Notes under the pieces: model-generated
Databases searched by the model: none
Seen by the model: the letters and a program-made list of their open reading frames with translations, nothing else
What the model was told of the DNA's origin: nothing
Part shown: piece by piece, positions 10,201-17,594 of the stretch
Numbering within the stretch: the first letter of the stretch is position 1
Layout: each line of letters opens with the position of its first letter
Program-made: the position numbers and the translations under genes
Assembly (NCBI GenBank): GCA_964538915.1
Contig: CAZIFB010000025.1
Location: 1-64,000 of the forward strand
Direction: 5' to 3'
Source of the DNA: JAEUHQ01 sp964538915
GTDB lineage: Bacteria; Planctomycetota; UBA1135; UBA2386
DNA: 64,000 bases

Positions 10201-10409
10201 GGGAACGTGACGTTCTGTTCGACTTCGTCGGCCGCGAGTCCGGGGCTCTCCGTGAGGACGACGACAGTCGGCGCGTTCAGCTCGGGGAACACGTCGACGG
10301 GCATGTGCGCCGTGCGCCACGTCGAGAAGGCGAGAAGCAGCGCGGTTGCGAGCAGGACCGCCCCGGGGCGCCGCAGCGACGAACCGATGAGCCAGGCGAA
10401 GAAGTTCAC
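7236..10409 (-). CDS. czcA: CzcA/CusA-family heavy-metal efflux RND pump
   Basis: 1057 aa, the usual length for HME-RND inner-membrane pumps. It starts at GTG 10409, overlapping the TGA of the adaptor gene by 4 nt. Features seen: a first transmembrane helix (GAVLLATALLLAFSTWRT) followed by MPVDVFPELNAPTVVV, the classic RND entry. Two large periplasmic regions follow, and the TM4 motif AIGELVDDAIIDVENVFRRL corresponds to the acidic proton-relay segment of CzcA/CusA. The second half repeats the fold (ALIGGIVAIYLTA, VGFITLFGIAVRNGILLVRHY). It pumps divalent or monovalent metal cations out of the periplasm with the adaptor and TolC-like channel encoded upstream. The exact metal cannot be read from the sequence. 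Confidence 0.93.
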   Translation of the reverse strand: MNFFAWLIGSSLRRPGAVLLATALLLAFSTWRTAHMPVDVFPELNAPTVVVLTESPGLAADEVEQNVTFPIESAVSGLPALRRVRSSSAIGLSLVWVEFDWGADIYRARTLVAERLDGVRGTLPVGAHAEITPITSITGEIMLLSVSSPDGSRSPMEVRSWAEFDLRNQLLGVAGIAQVSVLGGDLAEYQVHVRQEQLQLFDLTMAEVTAAVRGAHTTAGAGYLADVQGLELPVRQTGRVRSAADIAGTIVRYHDGHPVTIGQVADVALGATPKRGTAAEGGRPAVVLGVQKSPGTNTLALTAAIDDKLDRVIAALPAGITLNRHVMRQADFIGTSVDNLLTVLRDAAILVVIILVLFLLDVRTTLITLTAMPLSLATALLVLWALDLSINVMTLGGFAVAIGELVDDAIIDVENVFRRLRENASLPSDRRRPVFEVVAAASQEIRGVVVFATMIIVLVFVPLLFLQGLEGRFFRPLGIAYIVSTLASLVTALTVTPVLCRLLLGNVRGDTVHHDGFLVRWLKARYEPSLRRAIAHGRSLVAAALLATVGALGLASTYGTSFLPEFQEGTFTVFLMAPPGTSLTESNRLAQGVDAQLVALPGVRAVVRRTGRAERDEHAEPVSSSEIEVGVLPGHDRATVRAAIDRVLASVPGITTSVGQPIEHRLSHVLSGTPAALAIVVQGDDLSVLRRLAKQIEAALLATPGTRDVAANREVMITSLPVRYRLQELAAAGLTPAAAAEQVEAALMGETTAEVSEGMRRVAITVRLHPDERGDPDAVGNLILRGIGGASVRLRDVADIGRERTSNLITRENGRRKAVVSCNVAKGHNLGQLVAAVQKRVDPIVAGTGCTVSYGGQFEAQQSASRTILWMGAGVAILMLLLIQNALGSMRAALLVMVNLPLALIGGIVAIYLTAPANPWWNTLALIGIGGARYEAPVVSIASMVGFITLFGIAVRNGILLVRHYLDLLHAGVPFADAVMQGSMERLVPILMTALTAALGLLPLVFAAGEPGSEILAPMSVVVLGGLLTSTFLNLVLVPAGFHLLFHRRPPTSDRSS

Positions 10410-11809
10410 TTGTGGTCGTCGGCGTGGAAGGTCCCGTCGGCGTGGAAGTGCCCGCCCTTCGTTGCGGAGCCCGAGCTCGCGAGCATCAGTTCGTAGGCCC
10501 CGGCGACGACGACCTGGTCCCCGTCGACGAGCCCGCTCTTCACCTCGATCCAGCGACCGTCGTCGCGTCCGAGATCGCCGTCGATGCGGATCACCTTGTC
10601 GGGATCGGCGGGGTCGCGGCGGAACAGCACGTGCACGAGTCCGTCCTGCATGACCGCGGCGGTGGGCACCGCGATCTCGGGTGCGGCGTCGCCCTCGCCG
10701 TCGGCCGCGACTTCGACGAACACAGCGACGCCGGCTCGCGCGAACCAGGCCGTCGCGGTCGGGGTCACGAACACGTCGATCGTCCGTTGCGCGGGATCGG
10801 CCTCGGCGCCGAGTTGCAGCGTGCCCGCGAGGCTTCTCGCGGCGCCGCTCGTGCCGGGCGGCACGATCGTCGCGGCGAGGCCGGTGCGCAGCCGCGGCAG
10901 GTCGCTCTGCAGCGCGCGCGCGCGGCAACGGACGCGCGTCGGGTCGACGACCGTGGCGACGAGTTCGTGGTCCGTCGCCCAGCTGCCGCTCGGCAGGGGC
11001 AGCGCGTCGACGATGCCGGCGGCGCGGGCCCGCACTTCGAGGCGGTCGATCGTGCGCCAGCGCGGCAGGTCGCGGTCGCCCTTCGCGACCAGCGTCGCGA
11101 CGTCGACCCCGATCGTCGCAGCTGCGCCGGCGAGCAGCAGCTGGAACCGATCGCGACCCGTGCGCTGGTCGGCCTCGAGTTGCGCCAGCAGCGCCTCGGT
11201 CTCCGTGTGCTTCTCGGCGGCTTCGGCTGCCTGGGCACGCACCTGCGCGAGCTGCACGCTGGCGTCGGCGATCGCCTGCGCCTGGCCGCCGACGCTGGCG
11301 CGGGTCGCTTCGAGTTCGCGAACGCGTGCCTCCATGACGTGAGCCGCTTCCCGCAGGCTTTCTTCGTGGTCCTTGTGCGCGGCGAGCAGCGGGCGCATCG
11401 ACGCGAGGCGCGCGGCGGTCACTTCGAGCGCCGCGTCGATCTCGCCGAGTTCGCGCTGCGTCGCGCGCCAGTCCGGCGCGTCGATGGTGTAGAGCAGCGT
11501 GCCTGGCTCGACGGGCTGCAACGGCGCGGTGCGGACGTCGATGCGGCCGGCGAGCGGCGCCCGGTGCTCGTGGCGCGCCTGGGGCAACAGTTCGAACCGG
11601 CCCGGCAGGCGAAGGGTCGCGCTCACCGCGCGGCGCTCGACGCGCACGAACTCGATGCCCAGGTTCTTGCGAACGGTGTCCGGCACGTCGATGCGGTTCG
11701 TGGGCGCGACCGGGCCCTGTTCCGGTGCGGCAGCGGTGGTGGTCGGTCCACTGCAGGCGGCGAGCGCGAGCAGGAGCAGCACGAGACGAAGGTGGGGCGC
11801 GGTGCTCAT
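10406..11809 (-). CDS. czcB: RND efflux periplasmic adaptor (CzcB-type, lipoprotein)
   Basis: 467 aa with a lipoprotein signal (LVLLLLALAAC, Cys19). The start ATG 11809 overlaps the stop of the TolC-like gene (ATGA). Residues about 40-75 resemble the CzcB N-terminal strand region (VRKNLGIEFVRVERRAVSATL). A barrel-sandwich half, a long coiled-coil hairpin (about 130-240, rich in A/E/R/Q) and a second half (VRARAAGIVDALPLPSG) follow, then beta-barrel and membrane-proximal domains. The C-terminus is His-rich (KGGHFHADGTFHADDHK), a plausible metal-binding tail. It bridges the RND pump and the outer-membrane factor. Confidence 0.9.
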   Translation of the reverse strand: MSTAPHLRLVLLLLALAACSGPTTTAAAPEQGPVAPTNRIDVPDTVRKNLGIEFVRVERRAVSATLRLPGRFELLPQARHEHRAPLAGRIDVRTAPLQPVEPGTLLYTIDAPDWRATQRELGEIDAALEVTAARLASMRPLLAAHKDHEESLREAAHVMEARVRELEATRASVGGQAQAIADASVQLAQVRAQAAEAAEKHTETEALLAQLEADQRTGRDRFQLLLAGAAATIGVDVATLVAKGDRDLPRWRTIDRLEVRARAAGIVDALPLPSGSWATDHELVATVVDPTRVRCRARALQSDLPRLRTGLAATIVPPGTSGAARSLAGTLQLGAEADPAQRTIDVFVTPTATAWFARAGVAVFVEVAADGEGDAAPEIAVPTAAVMQDGLVHVLFRRDPADPDKVIRIDGDLGRDDGRWIEVKSGLVDGDQVVVAGAYELMLASSGSATKGGHFHADGTFHADDHK

Positions 11810-13161
11810 CGGTGTTCCGTGTGTGCGGCGGACTCGGTGGTGGTGAACATGGCGTTGCAGGCGATCGCGGCCTCCGCGCGCTCGAGCCGCGCATCGATCA
11901 CGAGGTCGCGGGCCGCGTGATCGCGGACGACGGCGTCGAGGATCAGCAGCGGTTCGAGCTGGCCGAGGTCCGCGAGCCGGCGGCAGTCCTCGACCTGCTG
12001 CGCGGCGAGCGGGGCCAGCCGCTCTTCGGCGAACACGAGGTGGCGTGACGCGGCGGCCAGCCGGAGTTCGGCTGTGACGAGGTCCTGCATCGCGGTCTCG
12101 TAGCCGCCGCGCAGCGCCTCCGCCGCCTCGTCGCGCCGCGCGCGAGCCTCGTGGATCGCGGCGGCATTGCCGTTCCACAGGGGCAGGGGAATGGTGAACC
12201 CGAGCGCGGCGCGCGGCTGTGCGTCCTCCTCGCCGCCACCGGGACGCAGTACGAGGTCCGGCCACTGCTCGGACACGGCGAGTGCGAGTGCGCGCTCGGC
12301 GACTTCGTGGCGGGCACGCAGGGCGACGATGCGCACCGACTCCGGGAGCTTCTCGCGCCGCGCGTTCGCGGTCGTCGGCGACGGTTCGACGTCGAACGTC
12401 GGCACGAACGTGACCGCAGCGTCGGGCGGCAGACCGGTCTCGCGCCGGCACTCCAGCTCGGCTCCGGCGATGGCGTCGTCGGCGAGCAGCAGTTCGCCTT
12501 CGCGCTGCACACGTTCGAGGGTGAACGCACGCGCAGCGGCGGCGGTCACCTCGTGCGCGGCCTCGAGGCGACGGCCGATGGTCTCGAGCGCCGTGACCTG
12601 CTGCACGAGCGATCGCAGCAGTGCGGCGCGTTCGCGCGCGGCGGCGAGCCGCACGACGGCGAGTTCGCAGCGTCGGCGGACGTCGACCTCGACGGCCAGG
12701 GCGTGCGCGAGCGCTTCGCCGTGGCGTTCCTGCGCCAGTGCCTCGGCCGCGCCGAGCCGGCCGGACAACGGGATCGTGAGACCGAGTTCGCCGGCGACGA
12801 TCCACGGGTGCGCGACGCTGCCGACGGCGCTCTCGACGATGCGCTCGACGTCGATGCCGAGCTGTGGATCGGGGAGGCGACCCGACTGCTCGAAGGCGAC
12901 CTTGGCGACGCCGGCGGCTGCGCGGGCGGACCGGCAGTCCGGGTGCAGCCAGGCACCGAGCTGGCGTGCTTCGGCGAGATCGATGCCGTCGCCGAGGTCG
13001 CCGCGGAACGGCGAGGTCGCATCGGCGGCCGCGTCGCGCACGAGCTCGACACGTGCGGCGAAGACCGCGCGCCACGCGTCGAGGTCGACGGGTGCCGGCG
13101 CGTAGGTTTGGCAGGACGTGAGTGCCACGAGGGCCGTGGCGGCAGTGGAGCTGCGCAGCAT
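11806..13161 (-). CDS. czcC: TolC-family outer-membrane efflux channel (CzcC-type)
   Basis: 451 aa with a lipoprotein signal (TALVALTSC, Cys17), as in many outer-membrane factors of RND systems. The repeated helical-hairpin architecture of the TolC/OEP family is visible: two halves with long Ala/Glu/Arg-rich helices (for example ARQLGAWLHPDCRSARAAAG and REKLPESVRIVALRARHEVA) and short strand segments (GLTIPLSGRL in the first half, GFTIPLPLWN in the second). It is the first efflux component of the operon and overlaps czcB by 4 nt. Start ATG 13161 lies 67 nt from the upstream small gene. Confidence 0.88.
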   Translation of the reverse strand: MLRSSTAATALVALTSCQTYAPAPVDLDAWRAVFAARVELVRDAAADATSPFRGDLGDGIDLAEARQLGAWLHPDCRSARAAAGVAKVAFEQSGRLPDPQLGIDVERIVESAVGSVAHPWIVAGELGLTIPLSGRLGAAEALAQERHGEALAHALAVEVDVRRRCELAVVRLAAARERAALLRSLVQQVTALETIGRRLEAAHEVTAAAARAFTLERVQREGELLLADDAIAGAELECRRETGLPPDAAVTFVPTFDVEPSPTTANARREKLPESVRIVALRARHEVAERALALAVSEQWPDLVLRPGGGEEDAQPRAALGFTIPLPLWNGNAAAIHEARARRDEAAEALRGGYETAMQDLVTAELRLAAASRHLVFAEERLAPLAAQQVEDCRRLADLGQLEPLLILDAVVRDHAARDLVIDARLERAEAAIACNAMFTTTESAAHTEHR

Positions 13162-13228
13162 GCAGGGGTCGGGAAACGGAACGCGGGACGAACGCGCCGA
13201 ACGTGGCGCACGCGGGTTCCGTTCCGAC

Positions 13229-13654
13229 CTACAGCAGCAGTTGCGACGTCGCGCGCAGTCGAGTGCGCGGATCCGGGCGGGGCGGCCCCGTCGCGGGCGG
13301 CCGGCGTGCCGGCGGACGATGCTCCGGCAGCACGAAGTGCGCGGGAGCGACGAAGCCGTTGCCTTCGGCCGGCAGCTCCCCGCTCGCGTCGGGGCGCGGC
13401 GCCGGCGCGGTGTCGATCGCGAGACTCTTGTGCTCGCAGCCGCCGCGGGACTCGGCGGCCGGATGGCCGTCGTGGTCGTCGGTCGCGGTGCCGTGTTCGT
13501 GGTCGCAGCACGAACCCGGGTGGGCCCATTCGAGCGACGCCTCGCCGTCGCTGTGCGTGCACAGGACCACGAGGCGCGGCAGGCCGAACGCGAGCACCAG
13601 CAGCGCCAGGATGGCGACTGCGGGCAGTGTGGCGTTCATCGGGCGTTGCGACAT
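13229..13654 (-). CDS. Small membrane-anchored His/Cys-rich protein leading the efflux operon
   Basis: 141 aa from ATG 13654 (alternatives: ATG 13639 or 13669). One N-terminal hydrophobic helix (AVAILALLVLAFGLPRLVVL) is followed by a short segment loaded with potential metal ligands: HPGSCCDHEHGTATDDHDGH and then GGCEHK. The C-terminal 50 residues are Pro/Arg-rich and low complexity. I do not recognise a family. Same strand and 67 nt upstream of the TolC-like gene, it is probably the first gene of the efflux transcript. A metal-binding or sensing role in the periplasm is inference from composition and position. Confidence 0.65.
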   Translation of the reverse strand: MSQRPMNATLPAVAILALLVLAFGLPRLVVLCTHSDGEASLEWAHPGSCCDHEHGTATDDHDGHPAAESRGGCEHKSLAIDTAPAPRPDASGELPAEGNGFVAPAHFVLPEHRPPARRPPATGPPRPDPRTRLRATSQLLL

Positions 13655-13826
13655 GCGACGGGACTGCATCGGCCGGGAGCGGCCGGCGGCTGATCTACTC
13701 TGCGCGCCGATCGCAGGGTCGTCAAGGTCGAGCCACGCGCGGAGGCAAGGGGAAGCGGCCGCGGCACGGGTGCTTCGTGTGTCATCGCCGCGTTGTCCGG
13801 GCGAGGCGACGCGGCATGATGGGGGC

Positions 13827-14462
13827 GTGAACCGAGTCTCCGCGTGGAGCCGTGCAGGAGCGGTGTTTCTGCTGTTCGCGGGCTGCCGCGTCGGTCCGCC
13901 GGTCACCCCGCGCCCGTTGTCGGGGCCGATGCCCGACTCGGTTGCCATCTGGCCGGACGTGCAGTCCGGCGCCGAAGAGCAGGAGGAGCTGCCCGGCGCC
14001 TTGCTCGTGGGCCTCGACCGCGCGGTGCGGTCGCGCGGCTACCGCGTGCCGTCGCTCGAGGTCGGTCGCGCGCTGATCGCCGGTTCGACGGGGGCCCCGC
14101 GATCGCCGCACTTCGTCGCCTCGGATGCCGGGATGCTCGGGCGTGCCCTCGACACCGACGCGATCCTCGTGCTCGAGGTCGCGCGGTTCGATGCGGACGG
14201 GTCGCCGCTCCGCGCGGCGAACTGGGACGTGCGCTGGGTGCTCCACTCCACGCGCGGCCACGGCGTGCTCTGGTCGTTCGAACACACCGGCGGCTGGGTA
14301 CGAGCGCGCGACGAGGACGACGATCCGCACCGCCGGCCCGAGGACGAACCGCCGATCGTCTCGTTCGGGACCGGGCAGCCGCGTCCGTTCCGCGACGTGC
14401 CCGAGCTCGTGTACTGGCTGCACCACCACGCGATCGAACGCCTGCCGAGCCATCCGCGATGA
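13827..14462 (+). CDS. Lipoprotein of unknown function (GNA1162/DUF799-like appearance)
   Basis: 211 aa from GTG 13827. That start gives a lipoprotein signal with lipobox LLFAGC (Cys20); the nearby ATGs are out of frame. The mature part reads 'SVAIWPDVQSGAEEQEELPGALLVGLDRAVRSRGYRV', then 'RALDTDAILVLEVARFDADGS'. This order (short strand, helix, 'LGADAIL.v.I..w' strand) resembles DUF799/GNA1162 or CsgG-type lipoproteins. The resemblance is by eye and weak. Its stop overlaps the start of the next gene by 4 nt. Confidence 0.7.
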   Translation: MNRVSAWSRAGAVFLLFAGCRVGPPVTPRPLSGPMPDSVAIWPDVQSGAEEQEELPGALLVGLDRAVRSRGYRVPSLEVGRALIAGSTGAPRSPHFVASDAGMLGRALDTDAILVLEVARFDADGSPLRAANWDVRWVLHSTRGHGVLWSFEHTGGWVRARDEDDDPHRRPEDEPPIVSFGTGQPRPFRDVPELVYWLHHHAIERLPSHPR

Positions 14463-15103
14463 ACCTGCCCACCGTCACGTATCCCGGCCTCGCGCTGCAC
14501 GCGCTCACGGCGTCGCTGCCGAAGCCGATCGAACACCTGCAGTCCCCGCCGTGGCTGGTCGATCTGCTGCGCCCCGACGCCGAAGCGCCCGTGGGCGGCA
14601 GCGAAGACGTCCGGACCGCGGTCCGCGATCTGCTGCGCGCGCGCGGCTATCGCCCCACGGGGCGCGGCAAGCCGTCGTCGGAGTACCTCGCGGCCGCGAT
14701 CGCCGAGAAGCGGCTCGGTTCGATCAACGCACCCGTCGATGCGGGCAACGCCGCGTCGCTGCATTCGGGCCTGCCGATCAGCGTCGTCGACCTCGACCTC
14801 TGTGCGGCGCCGCTCCGCGTCGATGTTCCGCCCGCGGGCAGTTCGTTCCTGTTCAACCGAAGCGGCCAGACGATCGACGTGGGCGGGCTCCTGTGCTTGT
14901 TCGATGCGAACGGGCCGTGTGCGAATGCGGTGAAGGACGCGCAGCGGACGAAGACGGTCGCCGGCACCCGCAACGTCCTCGCGGTCGTGTGGGGGAGCGA
15001 GGCGCCCGATCCGCAGCACGCGGCGCGCACCGCCGCGTGGCTGTCGTCGCTCTTCGTCCGCTTGGGCGCGGCAGTCGAGCGAGTCGTCGTGTCGGGCGGG
15101 TGA
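14459..15103 (+). CDS. Stand-alone B3/B4 tRNA-binding-domain protein
   Basis: 214 aa; ATG 14459 overlaps the upstream stop (ATGA). The central part (GSINAPVDAGNAASLHSGL, then PISVVDLDLCAAPLRV) matches the B3/B4 domain of phenylalanyl-tRNA synthetase beta chains, where this region carries the editing site. Stand-alone B3/B4 proteins are widespread and may hydrolyse mischarged tRNAs or related esters; the activity here is inferred from family. A later segment (GGLLCLFDANGPCANAVKD...RTKTVAGTRNVLAVVWG) also fits the domain. The protein is cytoplasmic, with no signal peptide. It is convergent with the next gene, with a 25-nt gap. Confidence 0.75.
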   Translation: MNLPTVTYPGLALHALTASLPKPIEHLQSPPWLVDLLRPDAEAPVGGSEDVRTAVRDLLRARGYRPTGRGKPSSEYLAAAIAEKRLGSINAPVDAGNAASLHSGLPISVVDLDLCAAPLRVDVPPAGSSFLFNRSGQTIDVGGLLCLFDANGPCANAVKDAQRTKTVAGTRNVLAVVWGSEAPDPQHAARTAAWLSSLFVRLGAAVERVVVSGG

Positions 15104-15128
15104 ACGCGCGCACGCGGCGCGCCGGGAC

Positions 15129-15647
15129 TCAGCTCGCCATCCAGCGCGCCTGTTCTTCGCCCGCGGTCTTCATGTAGTCCGGGCGCAGACGCTGCTGGAG
15201 GAACTGGGTGTAGAGCGCCTGCACGATCTCGTGCAGAGCGAGCCAGTTGGCGGCGCGATCCGCCGTGCGGTCGACGTCGGACTCGCACTCTTCGGCGTCC
15301 TCTGGCAGCTTCACGCCGGAGAGCGAGAGTGTCGGCGCGTCGAGCGTGGCGCTCCACTGGCGCGATCCTTCGGCGACGAGCAGGCGCGCCTTCTTGAGGC
15401 GGCTGCCCTGGCGCAGCGCGATGCGCGCCTCGGCGGTGCGCGTCGGCAAGCCGCGCCGCAGCGTCTGTTCCGTCGAGTCCTCGTCGGGTGCGGCGAACGC
15501 GAGGAAGTCGTCGAGAGCGACGCCGACGACGCGGCCGCCGGACAGCGTGAACTCGCCGCCGTCGCTCTCCCAGCGGAACCACAGCCACGTGAGGAACTCC
15601 TCGCCGAGGAAACCGTGCGTGTCGGCGTTCTTGGTCTCCGGGGTCAT
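15129..15647 (-). CDS. Partner of the RdgC-like protein, overlapping downstream gene
   Basis: 172 aa. ATG 15647 overlaps the stop of the RdgC-like gene by 4 nt, so the two are translationally coupled. The N-terminal phrase GFLGEEFLTWLWFRWESDGG is distinctive. The rest alternates strands and helices and ends in a helical LHEIVQALYTQFLQQRL tail. It may correspond to the second half of longer RdgC-like proteins found outside gammaproteobacteria, but it does not visibly match the E. coli RdgC C-terminus. The function is probably shared with its partner (DNA recombination); this is inference from the overlap. Confidence 0.7.
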   Translation of the reverse strand: MTPETKNADTHGFLGEEFLTWLWFRWESDGGEFTLSGGRVVGVALDDFLAFAAPDEDSTEQTLRRGLPTRTAEARIALRQGSRLKKARLLVAEGSRQWSATLDAPTLSLSGVKLPEDAEECESDVDRTADRAANWLALHEIVQALYTQFLQQRLRPDYMKTAGEEQARWMAS

Positions 15648-16318
15648 GCGTCGCCCTCCTCGGTTGCGGCCTGCATCGCACGAGGCGCGCGCGGACCCGG
15701 CGCGCGTTCGTTGCCGCCGGCGCGCGGCCAGCGCACGGGTTCGAGCCGTTCGAGCAGCGTGCGGGCGCTGTCGCCGATGTCGGCGCGCAGACCGCATTGC
15801 AGCGGATTGCCGCGGTCGAGCGGCAGCGAGAAGCTCTCGAAGAACAGCTTGCCGAACGCTTCGCGCGCGGCCTTGCTGCCCGCGAAGAGCAGGACCGTCC
15901 GGCGTTCCGCGAAGAGGAGCGCGTCGACGAGCTGGATCGTCGGGAGGACGCGCGGGAGCAGCTTCTCCATCAGGTCGTCTTTCAGTTCGCGGCGTTCCCG
16001 CGCGGAGAGCTTCTTGCCCTTGGCCTTCTCCGCGCTGTCGCGGTGGATCTGCAGCCACTTCTTTGGCAGCGTCTTCTTGTCGATGCGGAACCGCAGCCAG
16101 GTGCCGGTGCCGCCGTCGAGGTCCTCCGCCGCGAAGCTGTCGCCCGTGGGGTCGACGGGGGTCACCCAGCCGATCGAAACCTCTTCGCTCGCGGCGTTCT
16201 CGATGGTGCGGAAGCGCCGGTTGGCCAGCGCCTGACAGAACGCTTCGCTGCCGGGGTCGGGGATCTTGCCCGCCCAGAAAAACGCGCCGACACCGCCGCT
16301 CCTGCGGATTGCTGCCAT
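15644..16318 (-). CDS. rdgC: RdgC-like recombination-associated protein, short form
   Basis: 224 aa. The segment ANRRFRTIENAASEEVSIGW, then VTPVDP, followed by LRFRIDKKTLPKKWLQ and KLSARERRELKDDLMEKLL parallels the N-terminal half of RdgC ('...L..r.F......e..s.GWv.p', then '...r.ERKelKdev...LLPRAF'). Next comes LLFAERRTVLLFAGSKAAREAF, equal to the 'i......v.vda.s...Ae....l' strand-helix. E. coli RdgC is about 300 aa and forms a DNA-encircling ring dimer that modulates RecA; this product is shorter. The C-terminal 25 residues are low complexity. Start ATG 16318 directly precedes the homology. Confidence 0.7.
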   Translation of the reverse strand: MAAIRRSGGVGAFFWAGKIPDPGSEAFCQALANRRFRTIENAASEEVSIGWVTPVDPTGDSFAAEDLDGGTGTWLRFRIDKKTLPKKWLQIHRDSAEKAKGKKLSARERRELKDDLMEKLLPRVLPTIQLVDALLFAERRTVLLFAGSKAAREAFGKLFFESFSLPLDRGNPLQCGLRADIGDSARTLLERLEPVRWPRAGGNERAPGPRAPRAMQAATEEGDA

Positions 16319-16368
16319 GGCCCCTCCCGGATGCTCGTGAATCGGAGCGGCGGCGCCGCTCCGGCAGG

Positions 16369-17487
16369 TCAGCCCTTCTTCTCCGGCGGCTTCTCGCCGT
16401 CGGGTTGCGCTTCCTTCTGCAACATGTCGAGGCGCATCCGCATCTTCTCGAGGCGCTTCTCGAGGCCCTCGAGCCGTGCCATCTCGTCGGCGTTCTTCGA
16501 TTCGCGGATCCGCGCGATCTCCTTCTCCATCTCCGCGATCGCCTTCGCGAGGTCCTCTGCGGTGTTCTTCGTCCGCGCCGCCTGCACCTCCTCCGCGTCC
16601 TGGAACGCGGCGGGCAGCATCTTCATGACCTCGCGATCGCGCACGACGATCTCGACCTGACCGGAAGCGAGCATCGAGTCAGCCTTCGTGAGAGCCTCGG
16701 CTTCGGCGAACGGCGCCACGACCACGTGGGCGTGCACCTTGTCGAGGTCCGGCGTGGCGCCCTTCTCGGTGCTGTCGACCTGGATCACGGCGAGGCCCGT
16801 GTAGTGGGCGAAGGGCTTCGAGCGCGAGCCGGCCGGTGTGGTGAATGCGATCCGCTCGAGCTTCACACCGTGCGGCGAGTGCCGCGTGATGTCGACCGCA
16901 CCGTCTTCGGCGGCGCCGCGGAGCGTGCCCAGCGACTTCGCCAGTTCGCCGATCGCGCGGCCGCCTTCCATCTCGGACAACGCCTCGGCGATGTGCACGG
17001 TCGCTTCGCTCTCCGCGAACGACGACACGACGTTCTCGATCCGGATCAGGTCGGCCAGAGCGATCATCGAGTGCATCGAACGGGCAGCGTCGTCGGCACC
17101 GGCGCCGGCCTGGTAGGACACCAGTTCGTCGAACTGCCCCTGCCGGATCGGGTTGCCGTTCACCACGACGATCGTGTCGTGCGGGTAGGCCTGGCGTTCG
17201 TCATCCTGCATGAGGCGCGCGGGGCGTCGGGCCACGGGCGGGGCCGCGGGCGGGACGGCCACCGACTTGCCCGCGTCGATCGTCCGGAACGAGAGCGACT
17301 GGTGACCGAGCTTCTGCAGGGTCTGGCGCGAATCGGCGACGCGTCCCTTCACGAAGTCGATCTCGCGCTGCAGCCGGTCCTTCTCCTTCTGGAGTTCGGC
17401 GATCGCCTTGGTCGGGTCCTCGATCGCCTGGGCGGCGACAGGGGTACAGGTCAGGAGCAGGATCGCGAATCGAAGGCTCAGGTGCAT
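16369..17487 (-). CDS. Secreted PpiC/SurA-like protein with terminal coiled coils
   Basis: 372 aa from ATG 17487, with a signal peptide (LRFAILLLTCTPVAAQA). A short coiled coil (about 27-60, AIAELQKEKDRLQREIDFV) is followed by DTIVVVNGNPIRQGQFDELV, the typical opening of SurA/PpiC chaperone domains ('..vNg..I...ef'). Around residues 190-250, 'VKLERIAFTTPAGSRSKPFA' and 'GLAVIQVDSTEKG' resemble parvulin strands. The expected catalytic pattern is not clear, so it may be a chaperone without rotamase activity. The C-terminus is a second coiled coil (MEKEIARIRESKNADEMARL) with an EKPPEKKG tail. Periplasmic location is predicted. Confidence 0.65.
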   Translation of the reverse strand: MHLSLRFAILLLTCTPVAAQAIEDPTKAIAELQKEKDRLQREIDFVKGRVADSRQTLQKLGHQSLSFRTIDAGKSVAVPPAAPPVARRPARLMQDDERQAYPHDTIVVVNGNPIRQGQFDELVSYQAGAGADDAARSMHSMIALADLIRIENVVSSFAESEATVHIAEALSEMEGGRAIGELAKSLGTLRGAAEDGAVDITRHSPHGVKLERIAFTTPAGSRSKPFAHYTGLAVIQVDSTEKGATPDLDKVHAHVVVAPFAEAEALTKADSMLASGQVEIVVRDREVMKMLPAAFQDAEEVQAARTKNTAEDLAKAIAEMEKEIARIRESKNADEMARLEGLEKRLEKMRMRLDMLQKEAQPDGEKPPEKKG

Positions 17488-17594
17488 GGGGTTGGCGGCG
17501 GCCGGGACCGGCCGGAAAGGGGCGCGCATCAGACCGAGGGCCGGGAAGACGCGCAAGTGTCGCACTTCCTCCCGGGGGCGCCGACTCGGCGGCG

